From contig NZ_BQXN01000015.1 in assembly GCF_045862745.1 (NCBI RefSeq), positions 1 to 54,713 on the forward strand: a stretch of DNA of 54,713 nt, in the 5' to 3' direction. Made by a program: the position numbers and the translations under genes. Under the pieces are notes generated by a model. That model did not search any database, had not been told where the DNA came from, and saw only the letters and a list, made by a program, of their open reading frames with translations. Positions 25,991-33,828 of the stretch are shown here, one piece after another; the stretch's first letter is position 1; every line of letters begins with the position of its first letter. This DNA is from Furfurilactobacillus entadae (GTDB lineage: Bacteria; Bacillota; Bacilli; Lactobacillales; Lactobacillaceae).

Positions 25991-26018
25991 GCTGTTTAAC
26001 TAAACGATTGTTTAATAA
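25989..26018 (+). promoter_or_regulatory. Promoter of the 26030-27792 operon
   Basis: TTGCTG at 25989-25994, 18-bp spacer, TAATAA at 26013-26018. The second TetR operator fills most of the spacer. Confidence 0.5.
26001..26014. promoter_or_regulatory. TetR operator copy 2
   Basis: TAAACGATTGTTTA, exact reverse complement of copy 1, in the same place relative to the promoter. This links the NmrA-like, SnoaL-like and SDR genes to the TetR regulator. Confidence 0.75.
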
Positions 26019-26029
26019 AGGAAGGCTGA

Positions 26030-26524
26030 ATGATGAAAGTAGCCATTTTTGGAGCGACGGGAAGCGTTGGGCACCATTTGATCGATGAGTCGGTACGCCA
26101 AGGGCATGAGGTCGTGGCTGTTAGCCGTCATGAACATCCGACTGAATCTCGTAAGGGTGTCTCATGGAAGCGCGTCGATTACGAGGATGTTATGAGCCTG
26201 GTCACAGCATTGGCAGGCAGTGACGCCGTGATCATTTCACTGGGCGATGACAACATTGTCACGCCGACCAAAAATATTACACTGGCGATGAAACAAACGG
26301 GGATGACCAGAGTAGAACTGTTGACAGGGTTTGGGACCAGCCCAGAAAGTCGAAAGCAACTGAGCCTTGGGATGCGTGCCGTTATGATGGCCATGCACCC
26401 AATATTACGGACAAAGGAAAAGCAGGATCACGTCGTCCGAGCCCGAGCAGATTTAGCCGAATTTATGATCACAAACTTAACGAACCATCGGTACAGTCAC
26501 GATTCAGTGTACATTCAAGACTAG
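26030..26524 (+). CDS. NAD(P)-binding NmrA-like protein, probably internally deleted
   Basis: Rossmann-fold protein of 164 residues of the atypical SDR/NmrA group. The dinucleotide motif GATGSVG is near residues 8-14. Related proteins of about 200-215 residues have a W-T-I-V-R-P segment between KEKQ and the C-terminal helix; here HVVRA runs straight into RADLAEFMITNLTNHRYSHD, so about 35-40 residues appear to be missing without loss of frame. Either ATG 26030 or 26033 may be used (GGAAGG upstream favours the second). First gene of the TetR-controlled operon. Possibly non-functional. Confidence 0.75.
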   Translation: MMKVAIFGATGSVGHHLIDESVRQGHEVVAVSRHEHPTESRKGVSWKRVDYEDVMSLVTALAGSDAVIISLGDDNIVTPTKNITLAMKQTGMTRVELLTGFGTSPESRKQLSLGMRAVMMAMHPILRTKEKQDHVVRARADLAEFMITNLTNHRYSHDSVYIQD

Positions 26525-26536
26525 GAGGTCATTCAT

Positions 26537-26944
26537 ATGACAAAGGAAGAAGCAACGTTAGCACCAGTAATGAAGTTTATCAACGAGGGGTTAAACCAAG
26601 GTAACGGTGACGTTATCGCCGAAGTGTGGGATGAAGATCTGCTGTGGGAGGGTGGCTCCCTTGGCACTGTTCACGGACTTAAAGCCTTTATGAGTGGTGG
26701 TGTTCGAGCGTTTAGTGACATGCACTTAACGATTCTAGACGTTACCGTTCATGGTGATGATGTTTGGGTTCAGTTTACAAATGAAGGTACTCAGGTTGGC
26801 GAATTCATGGGCTACCCAGCAACTAACAAGCACGCCAAGTGGAATGGCTTTGGTAAATACACGGTCAAAGGTGGGAAAATCATCCACGGCTGGTTCTCAG
26901 AAGACATTCTGGCGATGCTCAAACAACAAGGCCATATTGCTTAG
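26537..26944 (+). CDS. SnoaL-like / NTF2-fold protein
   Basis: Small protein of 135 residues of the cone-shaped NTF2 fold (SnoaL-like ester cyclase family). Support: FINEGLNQGNGDVIAEVWDE, WEGG, then FSDMHLTILDVTVHGDDVWV and the tail GGKIIHGWFSEDILAMLKQQ. Members bind or transform small hydrophobic molecules; many bacterial ones are unassigned. AGGAGG precedes the start and the gene is 12 bases after the NmrA-like gene, so it is in the same operon. Confidence 0.8.
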   Translation: MTKEEATLAPVMKFINEGLNQGNGDVIAEVWDEDLLWEGGSLGTVHGLKAFMSGGVRAFSDMHLTILDVTVHGDDVWVQFTNEGTQVGEFMGYPATNKHAKWNGFGKYTVKGGKIIHGWFSEDILAMLKQQGHIA

Positions 26945-26967
26945 TTAATGAAGAAAGGGAGATTATC

Positions 26968-27792
26968 ATGATGACAAAGAAAACAGTTTTAATTACAGGT
27001 GCCTCAAGCGGTATGGGAGAAGCGGCAACCCTGTTGTTTGCAGATCAAGGATGGGAAGTTTACGCTGGTGCGCGCCGGGTTGAAAAAATTCCAACAGGAG
27101 CGGGGATTCATCCGGTTGCACTTGATGTAACGGACGCAGATTCACGGGCATCATTTGTCCGGGCCGCGCAGGCTCAGCCAACGCTTGACGTGTTAATCAA
27201 CAATGCCGGTTACGGTGAGTATGGTCCCTTAGAAGAAGTGTCTTCAGAAAAGGCGCACCAACAGGTTGAAACCAATCTCTTTGGTGCCGCTGAATTAACG
27301 AAACTTGTCCTGCCAACCATGAGAAAGCAGCAATTTGGCCGGATCGTGAACATTTCGTCCATCGGTGGTGACATGTATTCGGCGCTTGGTGGTTGGTATC
27401 ACGTCACCAAGCATGCCCTAAACGTTTGGTCCGATGTCCTTGATATGGAAATTCGCCAGTTTGGGCTCCGTTCAGTAATCGTGGAACCCGGCGGCACACA
27501 GTCTGCTTGGGCAGACATTGCCATGGGGTCCATTAAAAAGAATGTCTCAGCAAACACACCCTACCAGGCGTTGATCAACGGAACGTTAGCGATGGTTGAA
27601 AATGTCGGGAGCCATTCGTCAGCGACGTCCGCTGATCTAGCTAAGGTCTTTTACCGGGCTGCCACGGATGAACGTCCACATCGCCGGTACTACTACAGTT
27701 TTAGTGACCGGATGATGGCCCGTGTTGCCCGGGTTCACCCCGGACTGTACCACAACATTGTGATGCGGATGACCAGCCGGTCCATGAAGTAA
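26968..27792 (+). CDS. Short-chain dehydrogenase/reductase (classical SDR)
   Basis: NAD(P)-dependent oxidoreductase of 274 residues. Cofactor motif TGASSGMG at about 10-17, NNAGYG near 78-83, catalytic Ser131, Tyr144 and Lys148 (YHVTK). Arg at 36-37 (GARRVEK) suggests preference for NADP. Two adjacent ATGs are possible; AGGGAGA fits either. Third gene of the TetR-controlled unit, which a strong terminator closes. Substrate unknown; the regulator and the company of SnoaL and NmrA-like proteins suggest detoxification of a reactive small molecule. Confidence 0.92.
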   Translation: MMTKKTVLITGASSGMGEAATLLFADQGWEVYAGARRVEKIPTGAGIHPVALDVTDADSRASFVRAAQAQPTLDVLINNAGYGEYGPLEEVSSEKAHQQVETNLFGAAELTKLVLPTMRKQQFGRIVNISSIGGDMYSALGGWYHVTKHALNVWSDVLDMEIRQFGLRSVIVEPGGTQSAWADIAMGSIKKNVSANTPYQALINGTLAMVENVGSHSSATSADLAKVFYRAATDERPHRRYYYSFSDRMMARVARVHPGLYHNIVMRMTSRSMK

Positions 27793-27796
27793 GCCT

Positions 27797-27853
27797 AAAA
27801 AATAATGCGGTCTCGCTACCATGACAGATGGTAATGAGACCGCATTATTTTTA
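27797..27853. terminator. Bidirectional terminator between the SDR and isochorismatase-like genes
   Basis: A 17-bp arm pair (AAAAATAATGCGGTCTC and complement) with inner TACCAT/ATGGTA pairing, and T-runs in both directions. Confidence 0.9.
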
Positions 27854-27894
27854 ATTAAGTGAACTCATGTGGGTCCAAAGGTTAATGGTAGGGC

Positions 27895-28512
27895 TTATAA
27901 TTCTAAGAATGCGCCTGCATTCACCATGTCATCAAAGAAACCGTCGACGGTTTCTGTCCGGTTCCAGTCACGTTGAAGTTCACACCCCAATTGCGCAATG
28001 CTGGTAAGCTGGGCACCAGCACTCACCATTCGTTGGAGACCGGCTTCGTGAGCAATGGTCGTTGTTCCACCGATTGAATCAGCGACGGGGAAGACATCAT
28101 AACCTTCCTTTAACGCGTCTAACGTTGGAAAGGTGCAACAGGCTTCCGTCCACAGTGCTGCAATAATAATTTTATGGCGGCCGGTTGCGTGGATTGCTTC
28201 ATAGACTTCGACATCCTCCCACGCATTGATTGTTGTGCGATCGTAAGATTTTACGCCGGGAAGTAATGCCTTTAGTTGTGGGATGGTATCCTTGTTTCGT
28301 CCGGTCTTAACGTTGACCGTTGATAGAATTGTCGGAATTTTAAACGTATTGATGATTTTTTGAACGGCCACAATGTTTTGAACAAGTTTTGCATGATTCA
28401 TTGAGTTGATTGAATTAACTTGGGTGGGTTGGTAATCGATTAATAAAAAGACACTGTCCTCGGGATTGAGTAACTCATCGTCATGGAAATTACGTTTTGG
28501 TTTACTGGTCAT
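27895..28512 (-). CDS. Isochorismatase family cysteine hydrolase (YcaC-like)
   Basis: Protein of 205 residues with the isochorismatase-like fold. Catalytic Asp26 in FLLIDYQPTQ, Cys125 in LWTEACCTFP, and a conserved Gly-Thr-rich segment SIGGTTTIAHEAG. The closest style is E. coli YcaC, an octameric hydrolase of unknown substrate, rather than nicotinamidase. GAGGAGG precedes the start. A good promoter lies upstream and the gene is transcribed alone. Confidence 0.88.
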   Translation of the reverse strand: MTSKPKRNFHDDELLNPEDSVFLLIDYQPTQVNSINSMNHAKLVQNIVAVQKIINTFKIPTILSTVNVKTGRNKDTIPQLKALLPGVKSYDRTTINAWEDVEVYEAIHATGRHKIIIAALWTEACCTFPTLDALKEGYDVFPVADSIGGTTTIAHEAGLQRMVSAGAQLTSIAQLGCELQRDWNRTETVDGFFDDMVNAGAFLEL

Positions 28513-28562
28513 AATAAAAGCCTCCTCTTTCGATTTTACCTTTTGTTAGCGGTTCCACGTTC

Positions 28563-28590
28563 AGTATAGTCGAACGCGTTAATTATTCAA
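28563..28590 (-). promoter_or_regulatory. Promoter of the isochorismatase-like gene
   Basis: On the minus strand: TTGAAT (28585-28590), 16-bp spacer, TATACT (28563-28568), about 50 bases before the start codon. Confidence 0.6.
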
Positions 28591-28685
28591 CTATTTGTTA
28601 ATTAATTCGATTGCTATGATTCATAAATGGCTTAATCTACTGGGATATGGGTGTTTACGAGCTTTTGTGTCAAAAGTACGAATCC

Positions 28686-28714
28686 TTCTCTTTAGAAAGA
28701 ATTCCTCTTACAAT
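28686..28714 (+). promoter_or_regulatory. Possible promoter of the 28766 oxidoreductase gene
   Basis: TTCTCT at 28686-28691, 17-bp spacer, TACAAT at 28709-28714. The -35 is poor. Confidence 0.35.
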
Positions 28715-28765
28715 AAGTGTGAACAATTAAAATGTTTACTTCTAGAATACCGAGGGGGTTTTATC

Positions 28766-29629
28766 ATGAAAATTGCATTTATTGGTCTTGGCGACATGGG
28801 TTCACAAATGGTGCCTCATTTGATCAGTGATGATAACACCGTGGTCGTTTGGGATAAGGAGCCGGCAAAACGAACCCAATTTCTCAACCAGTCCGGGGTC
28901 ACCGTTGCATCATCTTTGCAAGATGCCGTCAGTGAAGCTGAACTCGTTATTACTGCCGTTATGTTTTATGACGTTCTACCGCTGCATGTCGGTGATGACC
29001 TTCACCCTGGCATTGTGAAGTTTCTTCAACCAAACAGCATTTTGGTGATTACATCGACACTGAATCCGGATAAAATCACGGCGATTAACGCCGCAATGCC
29101 TGCCGAAACATATCTTATTGACGCACCGATGAACGGGGGCGTTAGCTACGCACGTGACGGCACGCTGACGTTTATGGCCGGCGGTGACGCTAGTACAATT
29201 AAATTAATTACACCTGTCTTAAACCGAATGGGTAAAACGCGGTTTGAAGGCCCTCTAGGTACTGGTGCGAAGTTAAAATTGATTAGCAATGTTTTAATTA
29301 TGGCTGCGGAAGCAGGGATTCGTGAATCGTTGGATTTAGCCGATGCCTATGAGATCGATTACCAAACCGTCATTGATCTATTAAAAGTTGGGCCAATGGC
29401 CGCAGTGATCAACCGGGCGTTAAACGTGGATGATCCACGACCGTTGAAAGACTCTGTTCACGATGTGGACGAATTATTGGCTGCTGGCGAACCGCTCGTG
29501 CCACTTGACATCACACAGGCAGCACAAAAACGGCTATGGGCCGCTGTTAACGATGATCCACAGCAAGCGCGCTTTATTGATATCACAACAAAGGCAACAA
29601 AGCTCCCACAGTTTAGAACTGAACTTTAG
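28766..29629 (+). CDS. NAD(P)-dependent beta-hydroxyacid dehydrogenase-like protein
   Basis: Oxidoreductase of 287 residues with a 6-phosphogluconate dehydrogenase-type NAD-binding domain: GLGDMG at residues 7-12, then DAPMNGGVSYARDGTLTFMAGG (the substrate-binding DxPVSGG-like motif) and GTGAKLKLISNVL with the expected catalytic Lys near 172. Start at 28766 follows CGAGGGGG; longer in-frame versions to 28595 run through promoter sequence. Substrate may be a hydroxy acid such as hydroxyisobutyrate or glyoxylate-type compounds; not determinable. Transcribed alone. Confidence 0.88.
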   Translation: MKIAFIGLGDMGSQMVPHLISDDNTVVVWDKEPAKRTQFLNQSGVTVASSLQDAVSEAELVITAVMFYDVLPLHVGDDLHPGIVKFLQPNSILVITSTLNPDKITAINAAMPAETYLIDAPMNGGVSYARDGTLTFMAGGDASTIKLITPVLNRMGKTRFEGPLGTGAKLKLISNVLIMAAEAGIRESLDLADAYEIDYQTVIDLLKVGPMAAVINRALNVDDPRPLKDSVHDVDELLAAGEPLVPLDITQAAQKRLWAAVNDDPQQARFIDITTKATKLPQFRTEL

Positions 29630-29688
29630 GGCTTGGGTTGCCATGACCATGCTGGTCGTTTAAGAATTGACGACAGCATTATCAGAAC

Positions 29689-29747
29689 AAAAATATCGTT
29701 GATTCCTGCCGATTTAATTGTCGGTAGGAATCAACGATATTTTTTTG
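29689..29747 (+). terminator. Terminator after the 28766 oxidoreductase gene
   Basis: AAATATCGTTGATTCCT pairs with AGGAATCAACGATATTT, extended by CCGA/TCGG with one mismatch, then a T-run. Confidence 0.88.
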
Positions 29748-29852
29748 TAGGAAATTCGATCAACACGCTGTTTGATGCAGAAAACTTAAAACTGGGAACC
29801 TTGAAAGCATGAGGCCCTGTTTGTTTTTACGATTTAAACTGATGACGTGCAC

Positions 29853-30473
29853 CTAGCGCCAGGCAACGGTCATAACAGAATTTGGATGGGCATTCGTGAC
29901 CGCCTCATCTAAGAGGGCAACCGCCATATCGGCGTAGCTAATTTGTGATTTATGCTGGTGGTCATACAATAACACATCGGTACCAACCTGATATTGCCCA
30001 GTAGCGGGGCCGGCTGGTAAGTAGTTCATTGGGGGCGCGACGTACGTCCAGTTAAGCCCTGGGGCAGTCTTCAAAACAGTGAGCGCTTTGAAGTGGGCTG
30101 CACTAGCCGGTTTCATGAGTAACGGAAGCTGATCGGCAACCGTTTTTGTTCGGAGATTGTCAGTAAATAGTGTTGCCCCAGAACCAACCACGATGAGCCT
30201 TGTCGAACGGTTTTCTAAAAGCGTTGCTAAGTGTTGATTAACGCGAGCGTACAATGATTTTTTCCCAGACGCGAACGCACAAATCAAAACATCAAAATCG
30301 GAAACGTCGCTCGACGTTAACGCAAAGACGTCGCGAACAATGACGGGGACGGTCTTGTCAGCAAGTTTTGTGGGGTCGCGGATAATGGCCGTGACCGCCA
30401 GCTGGCGGTCATGGGCAACTTTTAAAAGGGCTTGGCCAGTCTTGCCAGTGGCGCCAATAATACCAATTTTCAT
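29853..30473 (-). CDS. NAD(P)-binding oxidoreductase (NmrA/atypical SDR)
   Basis: Rossmann protein of 206 residues: GATGKTG near residues 8-14, then IVVGSGATL and the complete LNWTYVAPPMNYLPAGPATG segment of the atypical SDR family, here intact, unlike the shorter paralogue at 26030. The second ATG (30473) is better spaced from GAGAAGG than the one six bases upstream. It starts 18 bases after the preceding gene's stop and is the second gene of a leftward operon opposite a TetR gene. Confidence 0.87.
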   Translation of the reverse strand: MKIGIIGATGKTGQALLKVAHDRQLAVTAIIRDPTKLADKTVPVIVRDVFALTSSDVSDFDVLICAFASGKKSLYARVNQHLATLLENRSTRLIVVGSGATLFTDNLRTKTVADQLPLLMKPASAAHFKALTVLKTAPGLNWTYVAPPMNYLPAGPATGQYQVGTDVLLYDHQHKSQISYADMAVALLDEAVTNAHPNSVMTVAWR

Positions 30474-30490
30474 ATTCATTAACCTTCTCT

Positions 30491-31495
30491 TTATTTTTTT
30501 ACAAGACCCAGCTCGATCAATCGATTGGCCGCATCAAGAACTGTTGTCTCAGGGGTGTGCTGGTACCAGTCAAGGTCAGCTTCTGCTGCGGCGGTTGTGT
30601 GGTGATACTGCCGGTTCAACATCGGAACGAGGGAGCGGAGGCTTGGGATGAAGCGGGCCAGTAACCGGGTTGTCCAGTTAGGTAACTGGTGGGGATGAAG
30701 GTGCCGGGTAGGGAAGGCATCCTGGTAGAGGCGGGCCACTTCTAGCATCGTCAACGTCTGCGAGGATGCGATGTAACGTTTCCCAACGGCCCGCGGATTT
30801 TCAAATGCCAGCCGGTGTAACTGCGCTAAATCGCGAACATCACTGATTTCCAGAGGCACTTTTGGTAGTGTCCGCTGACCCTTGAGAAATTGGAGCAAGA
30901 TGCGATTTGAACTTAAATTAGTTGTGATGACCGGGCCAAAAATGGCGCCGGGGAGAATGGTTGTTAACGCCAAGCCGTGTTGCTCAGCAAACGCCCATGC
31001 CGCTTGTTCGGCCTTAACCTTAGAAATTCGGTAGGGGTCAAGTTCTGGATTATTCAAATCCGTCCAAAAAGTTTCATCAAACGTTCCCGTCGCGTGACTA
31101 TCTGGTGTAGCGGCGGCTTGTGAACTCGTCATCACAACCCGCTTAACGCCTGCATCATTGGCCGCCTGAAGAACGTTTAAAACGCCACTGGTCGCAACAT
31201 GAACGAGTTCTTCCGTTGATTCAGTTCCGTTTCCCAGTGGTGACGCAACATGGATAACGCCGTCGGCCCCAGTCATCGCGGCCTGCCACCCATCTGGGCT
31301 GGTTAAGTCAGCTTTAAAGAAGGTCAAATGGGTCAGATCTTCTGGTTGAACGTAGTGACCGATTGCAGTTTTGATGGCGTCTGCCTTTGTTAATGATCGC
31401 AGGCTGGCCGCCACCGCGTAGTGATGATTCAATAATTCAGCAACGACCCAGGTGGCAACGAATCCTGAACCGCCAGAAACAACAATTTTTTTCAT
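30491..31495 (-). CDS. NAD-dependent epimerase/reductase (extended SDR, dihydroflavonol reductase-like)
   Basis: Oxidoreductase of 334 residues. Dinucleotide motif GGSGFVA at residues 8-14; catalytic pattern TSSQAA and YRISKVKAE (Tyr-x-x-x-Lys); TTILPGAIFGP as in dihydroflavonol 4-reductase and carbonyl reductase relatives. Start at 31495 follows GAGG and gives the standard N-terminus. The promoter lies inside a dyad shared with the divergent TetR gene. Carbonyl reduction of a small aldehyde or ketone is likely. Confidence 0.9.
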   Translation of the reverse strand: MKKIVVSGGSGFVATWVVAELLNHHYAVAASLRSLTKADAIKTAIGHYVQPEDLTHLTFFKADLTSPDGWQAAMTGADGVIHVASPLGNGTESTEELVHVATSGVLNVLQAANDAGVKRVVMTSSQAAATPDSHATGTFDETFWTDLNNPELDPYRISKVKAEQAAWAFAEQHGLALTTILPGAIFGPVITTNLSSNRILLQFLKGQRTLPKVPLEISDVRDLAQLHRLAFENPRAVGKRYIASSQTLTMLEVARLYQDAFPTRHLHPHQLPNWTTRLLARFIPSLRSLVPMLNRQYHHTTAAAEADLDWYQHTPETTVLDAANRLIELGLVKK

Positions 31496-31520
31496 GATTA
31501 AATAGCCTCGATTTTTTAAA

Positions 31521-31549
31521 TTAGACAGATAATACAATTTATTGTCTAA
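31521..31549. promoter_or_regulatory. TetR operator dyad between divergent genes
   Basis: TTAGACA at 31521-31527 and TGTCTAA at 31543-31549 form a 29-bp dyad with partly symmetric AT-rich centre. It covers the -10 and spacer of the leftward promoter and the -35 of the rightward tetR promoter, so one bound dimer could close both. Confidence 0.65.
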
Positions 31550-31557
31550 AATGTAAA
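31529..31557 (-). promoter_or_regulatory. Promoter of the leftward 31495-29853 operon
   Basis: On the minus strand: TTTACA (31552-31557), 17-bp spacer, TATTAT (31529-31534). Confidence 0.65.
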
Positions 31558-31570
31558 GCCATGGTAAAAT
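31542..31570 (+). promoter_or_regulatory. Promoter of the tetR gene at 31597
   Basis: TTGTCT at 31542-31547, 17-bp spacer, TAAAAT at 31565-31570 with a TGG extended -10. It overlaps the leftward promoter. Confidence 0.65.
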
Positions 31571-31596
31571 TTATTTTGAAGATGAGGTGGAAAATA

Positions 31597-32241
31597 GTGA
31601 TTGATCAACGAGAACTAACCATTAAATTGAATCACGTAATTTTGATTGAAGGCTTTCAAAAATTGTCGATGAGCCGTTTAGCGGCCGCTGTGGACGTTAG
31701 CCGGGCCACGTTATATCTATACTTTAAGAACAAAGATGACATCGTTCAGGCCGTTGTGGCACGCCATTTTCAGTTTTTGACGGAAAATCCGGTGCCGAAG
31801 CAGTTCACAACGGCCTCCTTTTTATCCGTTTGGCTTAATTCGATCCTGTTGATGGGTTCAACCACCGACACGTTTATGACCGATCTGCAACGGGGGTATC
31901 CAGAGCTGGCGCAGCAACTCAATGCGGCCTACCGCGATTACTTTGAACAATTGGCGGCCTACGTTACCCGAGGTCAAACGGTAGGAGCTGTTGTGCCCAC
32001 GTATTCCCCTGGTTTTGTTATTTTTCAGGCGGATGCATTGGTTAAAACGATTTTACAGCAGGTAAGACTGCACCAACTGTCACTAGATCAGGCTGAACGA
32101 TATCTTGAAGACGGGTTATCACTTCAGTTACAGGGGCTGTTAACGCCTGAGGCGCAAGCACAAGTGGATGTTGCAACCATTAAGCCGTTTAAAGCCGTGA
32201 TCTTGGCTGAATTTCGAGCAACCTATGCGTTGATTTCTTAA
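31597..32241 (+). CDS. TetR family transcriptional regulator
   Basis: Repressor of 214 residues. Helix-turn-helix: MSRLAAAVDVSRATLYLYFK near residues 26-45, then NKDDIVQAVV. GTG at 31597 is chosen because GAGGTGG lies six bases upstream; an ATG at 31561 is inside the promoter. Probably controls itself and the divergent oxidoreductase operon through the dyad at 31521-31549, and perhaps the channel gene 30 bases downstream. Confidence 0.88.
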   Translation: MIDQRELTIKLNHVILIEGFQKLSMSRLAAAVDVSRATLYLYFKNKDDIVQAVVARHFQFLTENPVPKQFTTASFLSVWLNSILLMGSTTDTFMTDLQRGYPELAQQLNAAYRDYFEQLAAYVTRGQTVGAVVPTYSPGFVIFQADALVKTILQQVRLHQLSLDQAERYLEDGLSLQLQGLLTPEAQAQVDVATIKPFKAVILAEFRATYALIS

Positions 32242-32271
32242 ACCAATTGTTGTGGATCAAGGAGAATTCTT

Positions 32272-32856
32272 ATGAATAAAAGTCGGGTGGAAGCCTTTAT
32301 CGACGCGATTATTGCCATCGTTTTGACCGTTTTGATTTTAGAAATTAAGGTGCCAGAAGAGGCGAGTTTGACACTGCTTTTCAGTGAATGGCGGATGGCC
32401 TTTTCGTATTTAATGACGTTTATCTTAGTTATGTTTAGCTGGTACATTCAGCACCAAATGTTTATTTCAATCAAACAAATTAAGCTGGGGGGCTTTATCG
32501 GCATTTCGATTTGGTTGTTCGTTCTGTCATTTTTACCAGTAACAACGTCTTTTGTTGGCCGGTTTCCAGAATACTGGGGCGCAGAAATTGTTTACATTGC
32601 CGAAAATTTATTGTGGTTGTTGGCGGCCCAACTAATGTCTTATCTCATTCGGCGCGATAATCCGGCGGAAACAGATGTGGCTGGCTTTCAGGAACGGCAG
32701 GCAGGGCCTTTCATGGTGATTGCCAACGTTTGCTGGTGTGTCATTGCCGTTGCAGCGCTCGCCGTGGTTCCTGAAATCGGGGTGTTGACCCCCATCGTAA
32801 CGGTGCTGGTTCAGGTGGTATCAAACAAGCTTGCGAATCGCCGAAACATGGTTTAG
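32272..32856 (+). CDS. TMEM175-like potassium channel family protein (DUF1211)
   Basis: Membrane protein of 194 residues with about six helices. The N-terminus SRVEAFIDAIIAIVLTVLIL corresponds to the helix-1 signature R-x-x-x-F-S-D of bacterial TMEM175 K+ channels; here the Ser is Ile (FID at 9-11). LEIKVPEE follows as in the family. Bacterial members are tetramers with one six-helix unit. AAGGAG precedes the start, and it lies 30 bases behind tetR, so co-transcription is likely. Confidence 0.82.
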   Translation: MNKSRVEAFIDAIIAIVLTVLILEIKVPEEASLTLLFSEWRMAFSYLMTFILVMFSWYIQHQMFISIKQIKLGGFIGISIWLFVLSFLPVTTSFVGRFPEYWGAEIVYIAENLLWLLAAQLMSYLIRRDNPAETDVAGFQERQAGPFMVIANVCWCVIAVAALAVVPEIGVLTPIVTVLVQVVSNKLANRRNMV

Positions 32857-32975
32857 CGCCAAACGATTCCTGATGAAAATATAAATCTCCTTAACAAATG
32901 TCACGACTCGATGGGTTGCGTTATGGCAAAGGTGTCAGCCCAAACCAGTTGGTTAAACGAGAGGGGCTTTCCAGA

Positions 32976-33019
32976 ATAAAAACCGCAATTAGGTTGGTTG
33001 ACTTCACCTAATTGCGGTT
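32976..33019 (-). terminator. Terminator of the DUF1801 gene
   Basis: AACCGCAATTAGGT and its perfect complement enclose an 11-base loop; on the minus strand TTTTTATT follows. Confidence 0.85.
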
Positions 33020-33022
33020 CCT

Positions 33023-33364
33023 CTATTTGGTTAATTCTTGTTCGAGTTGAAAATGTGCTAATTGGCGGATTAACGCTAATGGCAACGGCGTGCCATCTGG
33101 AATCTGCATGGCACCTTTGGTATGCGGATAAGCCGCGACTGCGTCTGAGAATGCATTTAGCGCGGCAGGTGTTGGGTAAATGCCGATATGGTGTTTGAAC
33201 GCGGCGAAGTGAATTAAGTTATGCCCCTGCCAATAGGTTGGCATGTTCCAACTTATTTTTTCCGTCGCGTCAGGTAGCACCGTTTTGATGGTTTCGTTAA
33301 TTGCTTGCAAACGTGGTTGCTTATCCGGTTCAGCAGCACGGATATAGTCGTCAATAACAGTCAT
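33023..33364 (-). CDS. DUF1801 / YdhG-like protein
   Basis: Small soluble protein of 113 residues. IDDYIRA near the start, EKISWNMPTYW, HFAAFKHHIGIYP and the tail GAMQIPDGTPLPLALIRQL are typical of the YdhG/DUF1801 family, whose fold resembles bacterial frataxin; an iron chaperone role has been suggested for relatives. GGAGGC precedes the start. Transcribed alone. Confidence 0.85.
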   Translation of the reverse strand: MTVIDDYIRAAEPDKQPRLQAINETIKTVLPDATEKISWNMPTYWQGHNLIHFAAFKHHIGIYPTPAALNAFSDAVAAYPHTKGAMQIPDGTPLPLALIRQLAHFQLEQELTK

Positions 33365-33828
33365 TTGAGCGCCTCCAATTCTTGATTACGCGGTTTGGTA
33401 AATTGAGCACAATCCCATTTGCATAATGCTGTAGGCCCGTTTAAAATGACCAAGGGACTTTGTTCCAGTGCTGGTTAATTTTACGGTGTGAGTGCTTAGT
33501 ATGGCCAGGTATGTGTCATAAAATAATGATTACTGACGTGACGGTTAAATCACGCTTAACTAAAAATGGCATTCACCTTGATGACAGCATCATAGCAAAG
33601 TGAATAGTGAGACGCAATTTTATGATCAGTATGGTTACTGAAGTTTAGGTTCACCATCCGCATGTTGAACCATTAAAAAGCCGCTGTTGCTAAAAGAATC
33701 GCCTCGAATCAAAAAGAACTGTTAGTTAATTATGTTATTTTATATAGTGAGGTCTTCATTAAGCACTAGAAAGAACTAGTTTTAAAAAAAGTTAGTCACA
33801 AGTTAAATGATAATAAAGGAGTTTATAA
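33365..33828. other. 464-base interval without a gene
   Basis: No coding frame, RNA or mobile-element mark was recognised. It is AT-rich near its right end, where the rbgA promoter must lie, but no clear -35/-10 pair stands out (TATATA near 33742 is the best -10-like element). A small hairpin ACTAG-AAAGAA-CTAGT sits at about 33765-33780. Confidence 0.5.

Noticed and set aside
33365..33828. Possible T-box or small RNA in the 464-base interval before rbgA
   Set aside because: No T-box consensus (TGGNACCGCG), no specifier stem and no convincing terminator were found.
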